Shown here one piece after another: positions 1-5,953 of a stretch of 11,097 bases of DNA; positions within the stretch are counted from its first letter, which is position 1; every line of letters starts with the position of its first letter. A program made the translations under genes and the position numbers. Origin of the DNA: Atopostipes sp964624875 (GTDB taxonomy: Bacteria > Bacillota > Bacilli > Lactobacillales > Carnobacteriaceae_A); NCBI GenBank assembly GCA_964624875.1, contig CAZUZA010000044.1, forward strand, positions 1-11,097, in the 5' to 3' direction. Below the pieces are notes generated by a model. That model had not been told where the DNA came from. It did not search any database and worked only from the letters and a program-made list of their open reading frames with translations.

Positions 1-154
1 CAAGATTTCTTTAATCTTTGCTGATTTTCTAGTTATTTAATTCTTTCTAACCTAGCTACGGACTACCTGAAATGGTTCGCTGTTTCCCACTCCTCTGCGC
101 TTTCAGCTTGAGTCGCGGACGGCTGTCGCATAGGCGGAACACCTTCTTCAGTCG
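1..154. other. Intergenic tail after rlmCD; AT-rich edge plus a GC-rich, repeat-like segment
   Basis: No gene can be supported here. By hand count, positions 1-50 are about 22% GC, while 61-150 are about 56% GC and 111-140 about 67%, well above the neighbouring genes. The GC-rich part starts directly after the rlmCD stop codon and contains three GTCGC words, near 112, 125 and 151. On the minus strand the frame following the rlmCD TAG stays open for 32 codons to another TAG at 56-58, but the translation is Arg/Lys-rich and matches nothing I recognise. The composition suggests an interspersed intergenic repeat. No good terminator hairpin with a T-run is visible; a weak AT-rich 6-bp inverted repeat (2-7 with 13-18) sits at the window edge. 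Confidence 0.5.
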
Positions 155-1531
155 CTATTGCTCCTTCACAAGAAGTGTCACCGACTCAATATGATGAGTC
201 TGTGGGAACATATCGACAGGTTGGACTTTTTCTACTTGATAACCACCTTCGTGGAGTAACTTTAAGTCTCGAGCCAGGGTACTTGGGTTGCAGCTGACAT
301 AAACCATACGTTCAGGCTGCATGGTTAACACTGCATCGATAAAGGCGGGAGCTAATCCTTTTCTCGGGGGATCGACTACAACAACATCGACGGATAAACC
401 ATCTTTCGCTTTTTTCACTAGCCAGTCGCCAGCATCGCCCACTTCAAAAGTGACATTTTCAATGCCATTTTCTTTGGCATTCTCTTTTGCATTTTCAATG
501 GCTTGTGGAACAATTTCAACTCCATGCACTTCTTTTGCTTCTTCGGCTAAAGCCAATGTCATCGTTCCGATTCCGGAATAGGCATCAACAACTTTTTCAT
601 TTCCAGAAAGATTGGCATACTCAACCGCTACCGAATACAGTTTTTCAGTTTGTACACTGTTGACTTGGTAAAAAGATTGATGCGAGATTTTAAAGGTATG
701 TCCCATTAATTCATCCGTATAAAAATCTTGTCCAAATCTTACCATAGCTTGTTTGCCTAAAATAACATTGGTTTTTTCTGAATTAATATTTTGAACTATG
801 CTTACGACTTGAGGTAATCGCTTCGTCATTTCAGCAATCACTTCTTCAGCCTGAGGAAGTACAAACGTACGAGTCACAAGAACGATCATCAACTCTTCAG
901 TCACATGCCCTCTTCTGACAATAATATGTCGAATATCGCCTGTATGATTTTTCTCATTATAAGCTTCTAGTCCAAATTCTCTCAAAATATCTCTTACAAC
1001 AACAATGGCTTGATCAATTTCAGGTGCTTGAATTAAAAAATCTTCCATTGGAATTAAATCATGCGAACCCTTTCGGTAAAATCCAGTCGTTAATTCACCT
1101 TTTATTTTTCGTACAGGAATTTGTGCCTTATTCCGATAACCAAAAGGATTTTCCATCCCGATTGTCTCCAATACAGGCACATCCTTTAAGCCGCCTACTT
1201 TTGACAACAGTTTCTTTACTTGGGCCTGTTTAAATTCTAATTGTTTTGGATAAGATAAATGTTGCAAAGGCATCGTACCACTTTGCAGATGAACCGCATC
1301 CACAATCTCGACTCGTTCAGGGCTTTCAAGGAGTATTTCTACTACTTCTCCATGTCCCATGCGTTTTCCCACATGATGAATCTTTACCTGAACCTGTTCC
1401 CCAGGTAAGGCATTTTCAATCATAATCGGGAACCCATCCACATGCGCAACACCTAATCCCCTATGAGATAAATCCGTAATTTCAACTTCAACTATCTGCC
1501 CATTCTTAATAGGCCATTCTTTTTTACTCAT
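155..1531 (-). CDS. rlmCD: 23S rRNA (uracil-C5)-methyltransferase, RlmCD/RumA family
   Basis: This is a SAM-dependent methyltransferase that places m5U in 23S rRNA. Gram-positive RlmCD proteins modify both positions that E. coli RlmC and RlmD handle separately (U747 and U1939). From the start chosen here the protein has 458 residues. A TRAM RNA-binding domain covers about 6-65, a central domain follows, and a Rossmann methyltransferase domain ends the protein. Visible motifs are SFYQVN (286-291), DAYSGIGTM (316-324), the SAM-ribose Glu339, DPPRKG (387-392), catalytic Cys414 in SCNPSTLARD, and Glu449 in HHIESV. The start is the ATG at 1531 because GAGGAG lies 7 nt before it; an in-frame ATG at 1546 would add five residues but has no ribosome binding site. 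The Fe-S cysteines of RumA are absent, and Cys414 is the only cysteine. The gene lies about 20 nt past a terminator. The stop is TAG, unlike the TAA of every other gene here. TrmA-type tRNA specificity is less likely because a TRAM domain is present. Confidence 0.9.
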   Translation of the reverse strand: MSKKEWPIKNGQIVEVEITDLSHRGLGVAHVDGFPIMIENALPGEQVQVKIHHVGKRMGHGEVVEILLESPERVEIVDAVHLQSGTMPLQHLSYPKQLEFKQAQVKKLLSKVGGLKDVPVLETIGMENPFGYRNKAQIPVRKIKGELTTGFYRKGSHDLIPMEDFLIQAPEIDQAIVVVRDILREFGLEAYNEKNHTGDIRHIIVRRGHVTEELMIVLVTRTFVLPQAEEVIAEMTKRLPQVVSIVQNINSEKTNVILGKQAMVRFGQDFYTDELMGHTFKISHQSFYQVNSVQTEKLYSVAVEYANLSGNEKVVDAYSGIGTMTLALAEEAKEVHGVEIVPQAIENAKENAKENGIENVTFEVGDAGDWLVKKAKDGLSVDVVVVDPPRKGLAPAFIDAVLTMQPERMVYVSCNPSTLARDLKLLHEGGYQVEKVQPVDMFPQTHHIESVTLLVKEQ

Positions 1532-1538
1532 TGATTTT

Positions 1539-1545
1539 CTCCTCA
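1539..1545 (-). promoter_or_regulatory. Ribosome binding site that decides the rlmCD start
   Basis: The minus strand reads TGAGGAG here, with 7 nt before the ATG at 1531. The motif overlaps the upstream in-frame ATG at 1546, which itself is preceded only by an A/T run. This makes 1531 the likely initiation codon. Confidence 0.75.
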
Positions 1546-1550
1546 TTTAT

Positions 1551-1586
1551 ATAAAAATAAAAAGGTACGAATACCTCGTACCTTTT
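1551..1586 (-). terminator. Intrinsic terminator after dgkB
   Basis: A perfect 11-bp stem pairs 1576-1586 with 1560-1570 around a 5-nt loop. On the minus strand the arms read AAAAGGTACGA and TCGTACCTTTT, followed by TATTTTTAT. The stem begins 10 nt after the dgkB stop codon, the usual place for a Rho-independent terminator. It ends about 20 nt before the rlmCD start, so it should end much of the upstream transcript and may act as an attenuator for rlmCD. On the plus strand only four T residues are available, so bidirectional action is less likely. Confidence 0.8.
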
Positions 1587-1596
1587 CATTACTTGC

Positions 1597-2634
1597 TTAC
1601 TCATTATTTTTATCATTAGGCTCTAGATATTCATCCAATTCCTCGATTTTTTCAGAAAATGTCGACTCTAATTTCTCGCGTTCTTCCTCTGAAAGATCTC
1701 TGATTTCTAACTCCATCGGTGACAAGTTAGCAATCACTTCAATGTGATGGTTTAAATTTTCAAAATGAACCGGAGCATCTCCCCCATATTCACCATCCAA
1801 ATTAATCATCAATTGCGAGTCATCCAACACATCGATATCCACAAAATTAGTTTGCTTGTGAATAACGTTTGGACTATTTAAGTGTGTCCCGTCCATTAAT
1901 AACTTACGGGCTAGTTGCATTAACTCAAATAGACTGGCCGTTTTAACAATAATCAAAGAAAACTTCCCGTCACCCAAGACTTTGTTGGGAACAATGTTGT
2001 TAAAGCCACCTACTGTACTGGATAAAGCCACAAACACAAGAGAGGCGCCCCCTTCATATTCCCCGCCTTCGTATTTAATACGAAGAGGAACGGAACGAAC
2101 TTGTGGCAGCAACTCAGCCCCTTTAATCACATAGGCCAAATACCCAAACAATGTTTTTAATTGAATCGAAACATCAAAAGTAATTTCTGCCAAGTTCCCT
2201 AAAGCAGCTATATTCACATAATATTTGCTTTCATTTCGAACGCAAACTTTGCCGATATCCATATAAATAGACTCTTGGTTTTCGATCAATCGAGCTGCTG
2301 TAACCAGGTTATCACGCGGGATTTGAAGCACCCGCGCATAATCATTGGTCGTACCAGCCGGAATGATGGCAACAGCTGGTCGATGTTCTTTTTCACTAAT
2401 GCCATTAATTACTTCGTGAACTGTCCCATCCCCACCTGCTGCTACGATTAAATCGAAACCCGCATCACAACACCTAGCGGCCTCATGCTTTGCCGAAAGA
2501 GGCTCTGGTGTTGTTTCAAATGCACTTGTCTCATATCCAGCATTTTCATAGACCCGTAAAATATCCGGTAAGACGCGTTTTACTGCTTCTCGACCTGAGC
2601 TTGGGTTATATATAATGCGCGCTCGTTTATTCAT
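1597..2634 (-). CDS. dgkB: Soluble diacylglycerol kinase, DgkB/YerQ family
   Basis: This enzyme phosphorylates diacylglycerol to phosphatidic acid with ATP at the inner membrane face. In Gram-positive bacteria it recycles the diacylglycerol left when phosphatidylglycerol is consumed for lipoteichoic acid. The protein has 345 residues and a DAGK catalytic fold. The ATP-site signature GGDGT is at 67-71, GTTNDYAR at 94-101, and the conserved LDGEYGG at 279-285; Asp98, Asp280 and Glu282 match the Mg-network and catalytic-base positions described for the S. aureus enzyme (Asp97, Asp271, Glu273). The ATG at 2634 has GGGGGAG 8 nt upstream. It follows gatB after 45 nt and is closed by a terminator 10 nt past its stop. 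It is about 30-40 residues longer than the Bacillus and Staphylococcus proteins because of an acidic C-terminal tail from about 306. The related lipid kinase YegS is an alternative name, but the gene context favours DgkB. Confidence 0.9.
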   Translation of the reverse strand: MNKRARIIYNPSSGREAVKRVLPDILRVYENAGYETSAFETTPEPLSAKHEAARCCDAGFDLIVAAGGDGTVHEVINGISEKEHRPAVAIIPAGTTNDYARVLQIPRDNLVTAARLIENQESIYMDIGKVCVRNESKYYVNIAALGNLAEITFDVSIQLKTLFGYLAYVIKGAELLPQVRSVPLRIKYEGGEYEGGASLVFVALSSTVGGFNNIVPNKVLGDGKFSLIIVKTASLFELMQLARKLLMDGTHLNSPNVIHKQTNFVDIDVLDDSQLMINLDGEYGGDAPVHFENLNHHIEVIANLSPMELEIRDLSEEEREKLESTFSEKIEELDEYLEPNDKNNE

Positions 2635-2657
2635 TAATCTTTCTCCCCCACATCAAC

Positions 2658-2682
2658 TAATCCTGTAAATTTTTGAGGATTA
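2658..2682 (-). repeat. Small inverted repeat across the gatB stop codon
   Basis: A perfect 7-bp inverted repeat (TAATCCT at 2658-2664, AGGATTA at 2676-2682) surrounds an 11-nt AT-rich loop in the gatB-dgkB gap. The gatB stop codon is part of the stem. There is no T-run after it, so it is not a standard terminator. It could slightly stabilise or pace the mRNA, or be chance. Confidence 0.35.
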
Positions 2683-4113
2683 ACGCTTACCTAATTCTTG
2701 CCCAAGTAATTTATTGACCACACCAGGATTCGCTTGCCCTCGTGTTTCTTTCATAATTTGACCAATTAAATAACCTTGAGCTTGCTTTTTACCACCTTTA
2801 AAGTCTTCGACAGACTGCGGATTATTATCTAGTACTTCTGAAATAATCGGTAGTAATTGTTTTGGATCACTTAGTTGTGCCCAGCCTTTTTCTTCAACAA
2901 GTGCACGTACATCTTCGACTTCTGCTTTTGTTAACTCTGTAAATACTCGCTTCGCAATTTTCGAAGAAATCGTTTGATCATCAATTAAAGAAATCATCTC
3001 AGCTAACGCTTTAGGTGATAATGTTGTTTCATTAATACCTACTTGTTCACTGTTTAAGTAAGCAGAAACTTCACCCATGAGCCAGTTTGAAGCTTGTTTT
3101 GCATCCGCGCCATGTTCAACCGTTTGATCAAAGAAATCAGATAATTCAACCGTATCAGTTAAAACTTCGGCATCATATTCTGGAATTCCTAACTCAGAAA
3201 CATAGCGTTTACGACGTTCTTTTGGCATTTCTGGTAATTCTGCTCGTAATTGTTCAATTTTTTCATCTGTAATTTCAAAAGGTAAAATATCAGGTTCAGG
3301 GAAGTAACGGTAGTCATCCGCTCCTTCTTTGACACGCATTAATTCAGATTCACGTGTTGTATCGTTATAACGACGTGTTTCTTGAAGGGCTTCTCCCCCA
3401 CTTAATAATAAACGTTCTTGACGTCCTTGTTCATAAATTAAACCACGGCGAACATTATTAAATGAGTTTAAGTTTTTCAACTCTGTCTTCACACCAAATT
3501 CTTCTTGCCCGTAAGGACGAAGTGAGATATTGGCATCTGCACGCATTGACCCTTCTTCCATTTTAACGTCGGACACACCTGTAAATTGGATGATTTGTTT
3601 TAACGTTTCTAAAAAAGCATAAGCTTCTTCAGGTGAACGAATATCTGCTTCCGACACAATTTCAAGTAAAGGCGTTCCTTGGCGGTTTAAGTCCACATAA
3701 GAGTGGCCAGCGTCTCCATGAATATTTTTACCCGCATCCTCTTCTAAATGAACGCGTTCAATGCGAATGGTTTTCTTTTCACCTTCGACTTCAATTTCAA
3801 TATGTCCATTTTTCCCAATGGGATGTTTGTCTTGAGTAATTTGATAAGCTTTTGGATTATCCGGATAAATATAATTTTTACGGTCGAAATACGTATGTTG
3901 ATTAATTTCACAATTTAATGCTAAGGCAGCTTTCGTTGCTAATTCGATCCCTGTTTCATTAGGACGTGGAAGGACACCTGGATAACCCCAGTCTGTGGCA
4001 TTCGTATTTGAATTAGGTTCAGCCCCAAAACCTGCTGGTGCATCTGAAAACATCTTTGAATTGGCTTTTAGTTCAACGTGTACCTCTATACCTATAACTG
4101 TTTCAAAATTCAT
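2680..4113 (-). CDS. gatB: Aspartyl/glutamyl-tRNA amidotransferase subunit B
   Basis: GatB is the kinase and tRNA-binding subunit of the GatCAB complex. It activates the side-chain carboxylate of Glu-tRNA(Gln) or Asp-tRNA(Asn) with ATP, then transfers ammonia delivered from GatA. The protein has 477 residues, the usual length. The N-terminal cradle domain opens with VIGIEVHVEL (6-15; Glu10 and His12 are conserved). HLEEDAGK is at 122-129, and the family signature DLNRQGTPLLEI is at 141-152. A helical linker and the YqeY-like tail domain (about 330-475) bind the tRNA elbow. The ATG at 4113 overlaps the gatA stop by one base (TAATG), and a near-perfect AAAGGAGG site lies about 10 nt upstream, so gatA and gatB are probably translationally coupled. 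All hallmarks are intact. The complex implies that the organism lacks a functional GlnRS, as is normal in Firmicutes. Confidence 0.97.
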   Translation of the reverse strand: MNFETVIGIEVHVELKANSKMFSDAPAGFGAEPNSNTNATDWGYPGVLPRPNETGIELATKAALALNCEINQHTYFDRKNYIYPDNPKAYQITQDKHPIGKNGHIEIEVEGEKKTIRIERVHLEEDAGKNIHGDAGHSYVDLNRQGTPLLEIVSEADIRSPEEAYAFLETLKQIIQFTGVSDVKMEEGSMRADANISLRPYGQEEFGVKTELKNLNSFNNVRRGLIYEQGRQERLLLSGGEALQETRRYNDTTRESELMRVKEGADDYRYFPEPDILPFEITDEKIEQLRAELPEMPKERRKRYVSELGIPEYDAEVLTDTVELSDFFDQTVEHGADAKQASNWLMGEVSAYLNSEQVGINETTLSPKALAEMISLIDDQTISSKIAKRVFTELTKAEVEDVRALVEEKGWAQLSDPKQLLPIISEVLDNNPQSVEDFKGGKKQAQGYLIGQIMKETRGQANPGVVNKLLGQELGKR

Positions 4114-5582
4114 TACTTGACTCCTCCTTTAATTTTAGGAAACTGCTTGTGAGCATCTGTTGCTTGCTCTAATGCATAGCCTACTTGATATAACGTCGGC
4201 TCATCAAAGTGATTCCCAATTAATTGCATCCCCACTGGCATATCTTTAGAAAAGCCAACTGGAATGTTTAAGGATGGAGAACCCGTCAAGTTTGAAATGT
4301 TCGTTAAAATATCCCCGTAATAAGTTTCAATCGCATCTGCTTCAACTGTTTCGCCAATTAAAGGTGCTGTAGAGACAGTTGTTGGTCCTACCATAATATC
4401 TACTTTTTTAAAGATTTCTTCGTATTCATTGATTAAAACCGTTCGTGCTTTAGTGGCTTGACCATAAAGTTTATCGTAATATTGCTCACTTAATGCAATA
4501 CCACCTAAAACAATTCGTTTTTTCACTTCTGTTCCAAAACCTTCAGAACGTGATTTAACATATAATTCATCTAAAGTTTTTGCATTTTTAGAACGGTAAC
4601 CGTAACGAATTCCATCGAAACGTTGCAGGTTACTTGAAGCTTCTGCGGATGAAATCGCGTAATAAGCTGGGATACTGTACTTAAGATCTGGAAGACTCAC
4701 ATCAATAACTTCTGCTCCCAGTTCTTTTAATTTATCCACTGCATTTCGAACGGCTTCTATTACACCACTCGTTACTTCATCCTCATCAAATAACTCTGTA
4801 GGTACTCCAATTTTTAGACCTTTAATCTCTTGACCAATCTTTTCCGTATAGTCAATATCGATATCTGCCGAAGTGCCATCATTTTCATCTAAGCCACTAA
4901 TTGCATTCAACATTAAGGCATTATCTTTTACTGTTCGAGTCATTGGGCCGACTTGATCTAAACTAGATGCGAAAGCTATGACACCATAACGTGAAACAGT
5001 TCCATAGGTTGGCTTAATCCCAACTAAGTTTGTATACGAAGCTGGCTGACGAATCGAACCACCTGTATCTGTTCCTAAAGAAACTGGTACCATCCCAGCG
5101 GCAACTGCTGCTGCTGATCCACCTGACGAACCACCTGCAACACGCGTTGTGTCCCATGGGTTTCTTGTTTGTTGAAGGGCAGAGTTTTCAGTTGTTCCAC
5201 CCATCGCAAACTCATCGAGGTTGACTTTACCCACAATAATCATACCTGCATCTTGAAGTTTTTTAACAACCGTTGCGTCATAAACCGATACAAAGTCCTC
5301 AAGCATGATTGAGGCAGCTGTTGTTCTAAAATCTTTTGTGACGATATTATCTTTTACAGCCACTGGAATCCCATCAAGAACGTTATTTGGATTTACGCCT
5401 CGTTCATCGACTAACTTGGCTTGTTCCATTGCATACTCTTTATCATATGAAATAAATGCTCCAACTTTGTCTTCGACTTGAAGAATGCGATCAAATGTAG
5501 ACTCAACAAGTTCTTGAACGGTTAGTTCTTTATTTACTAATAATTCGTGTAACTCTTCAACTGTTTTTTTATGTAACTCCAT
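4113..5582 (-). CDS. gatA: Glutamyl/aspartyl-tRNA amidotransferase subunit A
   Basis: GatA is the amidase subunit that hydrolyses glutamine and channels the ammonia to GatB for tRNA-bound Glu or Asp amidation. The protein has 489 residues, typical for the family. The Ser-cisSer-Lys triad is complete: Lys77 in VAVKDN, cis-Ser152 in the AGGSSGGSAAA block (149-159) and nucleophile Ser176 in TDTGGSIRQPAS (171-182). The spacing of 75 and 24 residues equals that of S. aureus Lys79-Ser154-Ser178. SLDQVGPMTRTV (207-218) is another conserved block. The ATG at 5582 overlaps the gatC stop by one base (TAATG), and the purine-rich end of gatC (GGAGAGGGTGGGG) serves as its ribosome binding site. A generic amidase of the same fold is excluded by the gatC and gatB neighbours. 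The protein is cytosolic and all key residues are present. Confidence 0.97.
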   Translation of the reverse strand: MELHKKTVEELHELLVNKELTVQELVESTFDRILQVEDKVGAFISYDKEYAMEQAKLVDERGVNPNNVLDGIPVAVKDNIVTKDFRTTAASIMLEDFVSVYDATVVKKLQDAGMIIVGKVNLDEFAMGGTTENSALQQTRNPWDTTRVAGGSSGGSAAAVAAGMVPVSLGTDTGGSIRQPASYTNLVGIKPTYGTVSRYGVIAFASSLDQVGPMTRTVKDNALMLNAISGLDENDGTSADIDIDYTEKIGQEIKGLKIGVPTELFDEDEVTSGVIEAVRNAVDKLKELGAEVIDVSLPDLKYSIPAYYAISSAEASSNLQRFDGIRYGYRSKNAKTLDELYVKSRSEGFGTEVKKRIVLGGIALSEQYYDKLYGQATKARTVLINEYEEIFKKVDIMVGPTTVSTAPLIGETVEADAIETYYGDILTNISNLTGSPSLNIPVGFSKDMPVGMQLIGNHFDEPTLYQVGYALEQATDAHKQFPKIKGGVK

Positions 5583-5893
5583 TAAGCCCCACCCTCTCCA
5601 TCTTCTAAAATCGCTGGTACTTCGATAAATGTATCTTTTGTTGCTGGTGCATTTTCAAGAAGTGCTGCCACTTCTTTTTCATTTCTTACCGCTTCATCTT
5701 TTCGTAAGCGCGCTTTATTTGTTAAGGTACCATAAAAAGTACCTTCTACACCTTCAGTATCTAATTTTTGTAACTCTTCAAACATTGTTATTGTATTATT
5801 AATTTCAGCTATAATTGTGCTCATTTGTGCTTCAGTAAATTCTAGCTTCATAACTGAACCAATTTCACTGACTAATTGTTCATCTACTATCAT
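5582..5893 (-). CDS. gatC: Aspartyl/glutamyl-tRNA amidotransferase subunit C
   Basis: GatC is the small scaffold that wraps the GatA-GatB interface and stabilises the heterotrimer. The protein has 103 residues, slightly above the usual 95-100. Two N-terminal helices (about 3-43) are followed by the LDTEGVE segment (44-50), the loop that ends in LRKDEAV (63-69, normally LREDVA), and the C-terminal strand FIEVPAILEDGE (89-100), which is the best match to the family. The middle loop at 51-62, where many homologues read PT-H-V-N, is divergent. The ATG at 5893 is chosen because AAGGTGAG ends 3 nt before it; a later ATG (residue 15) would remove half of the first helix. The gene opens the coupled gatCAB group after a 60-nt gap that may hold a promoter. 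The 3' end, rich in Gly and Glu codons, doubles as the gatA ribosome binding site. Confidence 0.93.
   Translation of the reverse strand: MIVDEQLVSEIGSVMKLEFTEAQMSTIIAEINNTITMFEELQKLDTEGVEGTFYGTLTNKARLRKDEAVRNEKEVAALLENAPATKDTFIEVPAILEDGEGGA
5724..5745 (-). repeat. Inverted repeat inside gatC
   Basis: AAGGTAC (5724-5730) and GTACCTT (5739-5745) form a perfect 7-bp stem with an 8-nt loop within the gatC coding region. The arms are identical to the core of the terminator after dgkB. On the minus strand the T5 run lies in the loop, so it should not terminate transcription. It is most likely a chance structure within divergent codons. Confidence 0.35.
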
Positions 5894-5912
5894 TTTCTCA
5901 CCTTTTCTCTTA

Positions 5913-5941
5913 ATATTAACCTAATTTGTATTATCTCACAA
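5913..5941 (-). promoter_or_regulatory. Possible weak promoter for gatCAB
   Basis: In the 60-nt camS-gatC gap the minus strand reads TTGTGA (5941-5936), a 17-nt spacer, then TAATAT (5918-5913). Each hexamer matches the sigma-A consensus at four of six positions. Transcription would start near 5906, leaving a leader barely long enough to hold the gatC ribosome binding site at 5904-5897. The region is AT-rich throughout, so chance matches are common. Confidence 0.3.
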
Positions 5942-5953
5942 AACACCTAAATC

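Noticed and set aside
2..18. Inverted repeat AAGATT/AATCTT as an rlmCD terminator
   Set aside because: Only six A/T-rich base pairs, and any T-run would lie outside the window, so it cannot be supported as a terminator.
59..154. C-terminal extension of RlmCD by read-through of its TAG
   Set aside because: The protein ends normally at TLLVKEQ, as the family does, and the 32 codons after TAG give a basic sequence with composition unlike the gene.
321..581. Plus-strand open frame of 86 codons opposite rlmCD
   Set aside because: Low-complexity Ser/Phe/Thr translation antisense to a well-conserved methyltransferase domain, with no ribosome binding site; it is a shadow frame.
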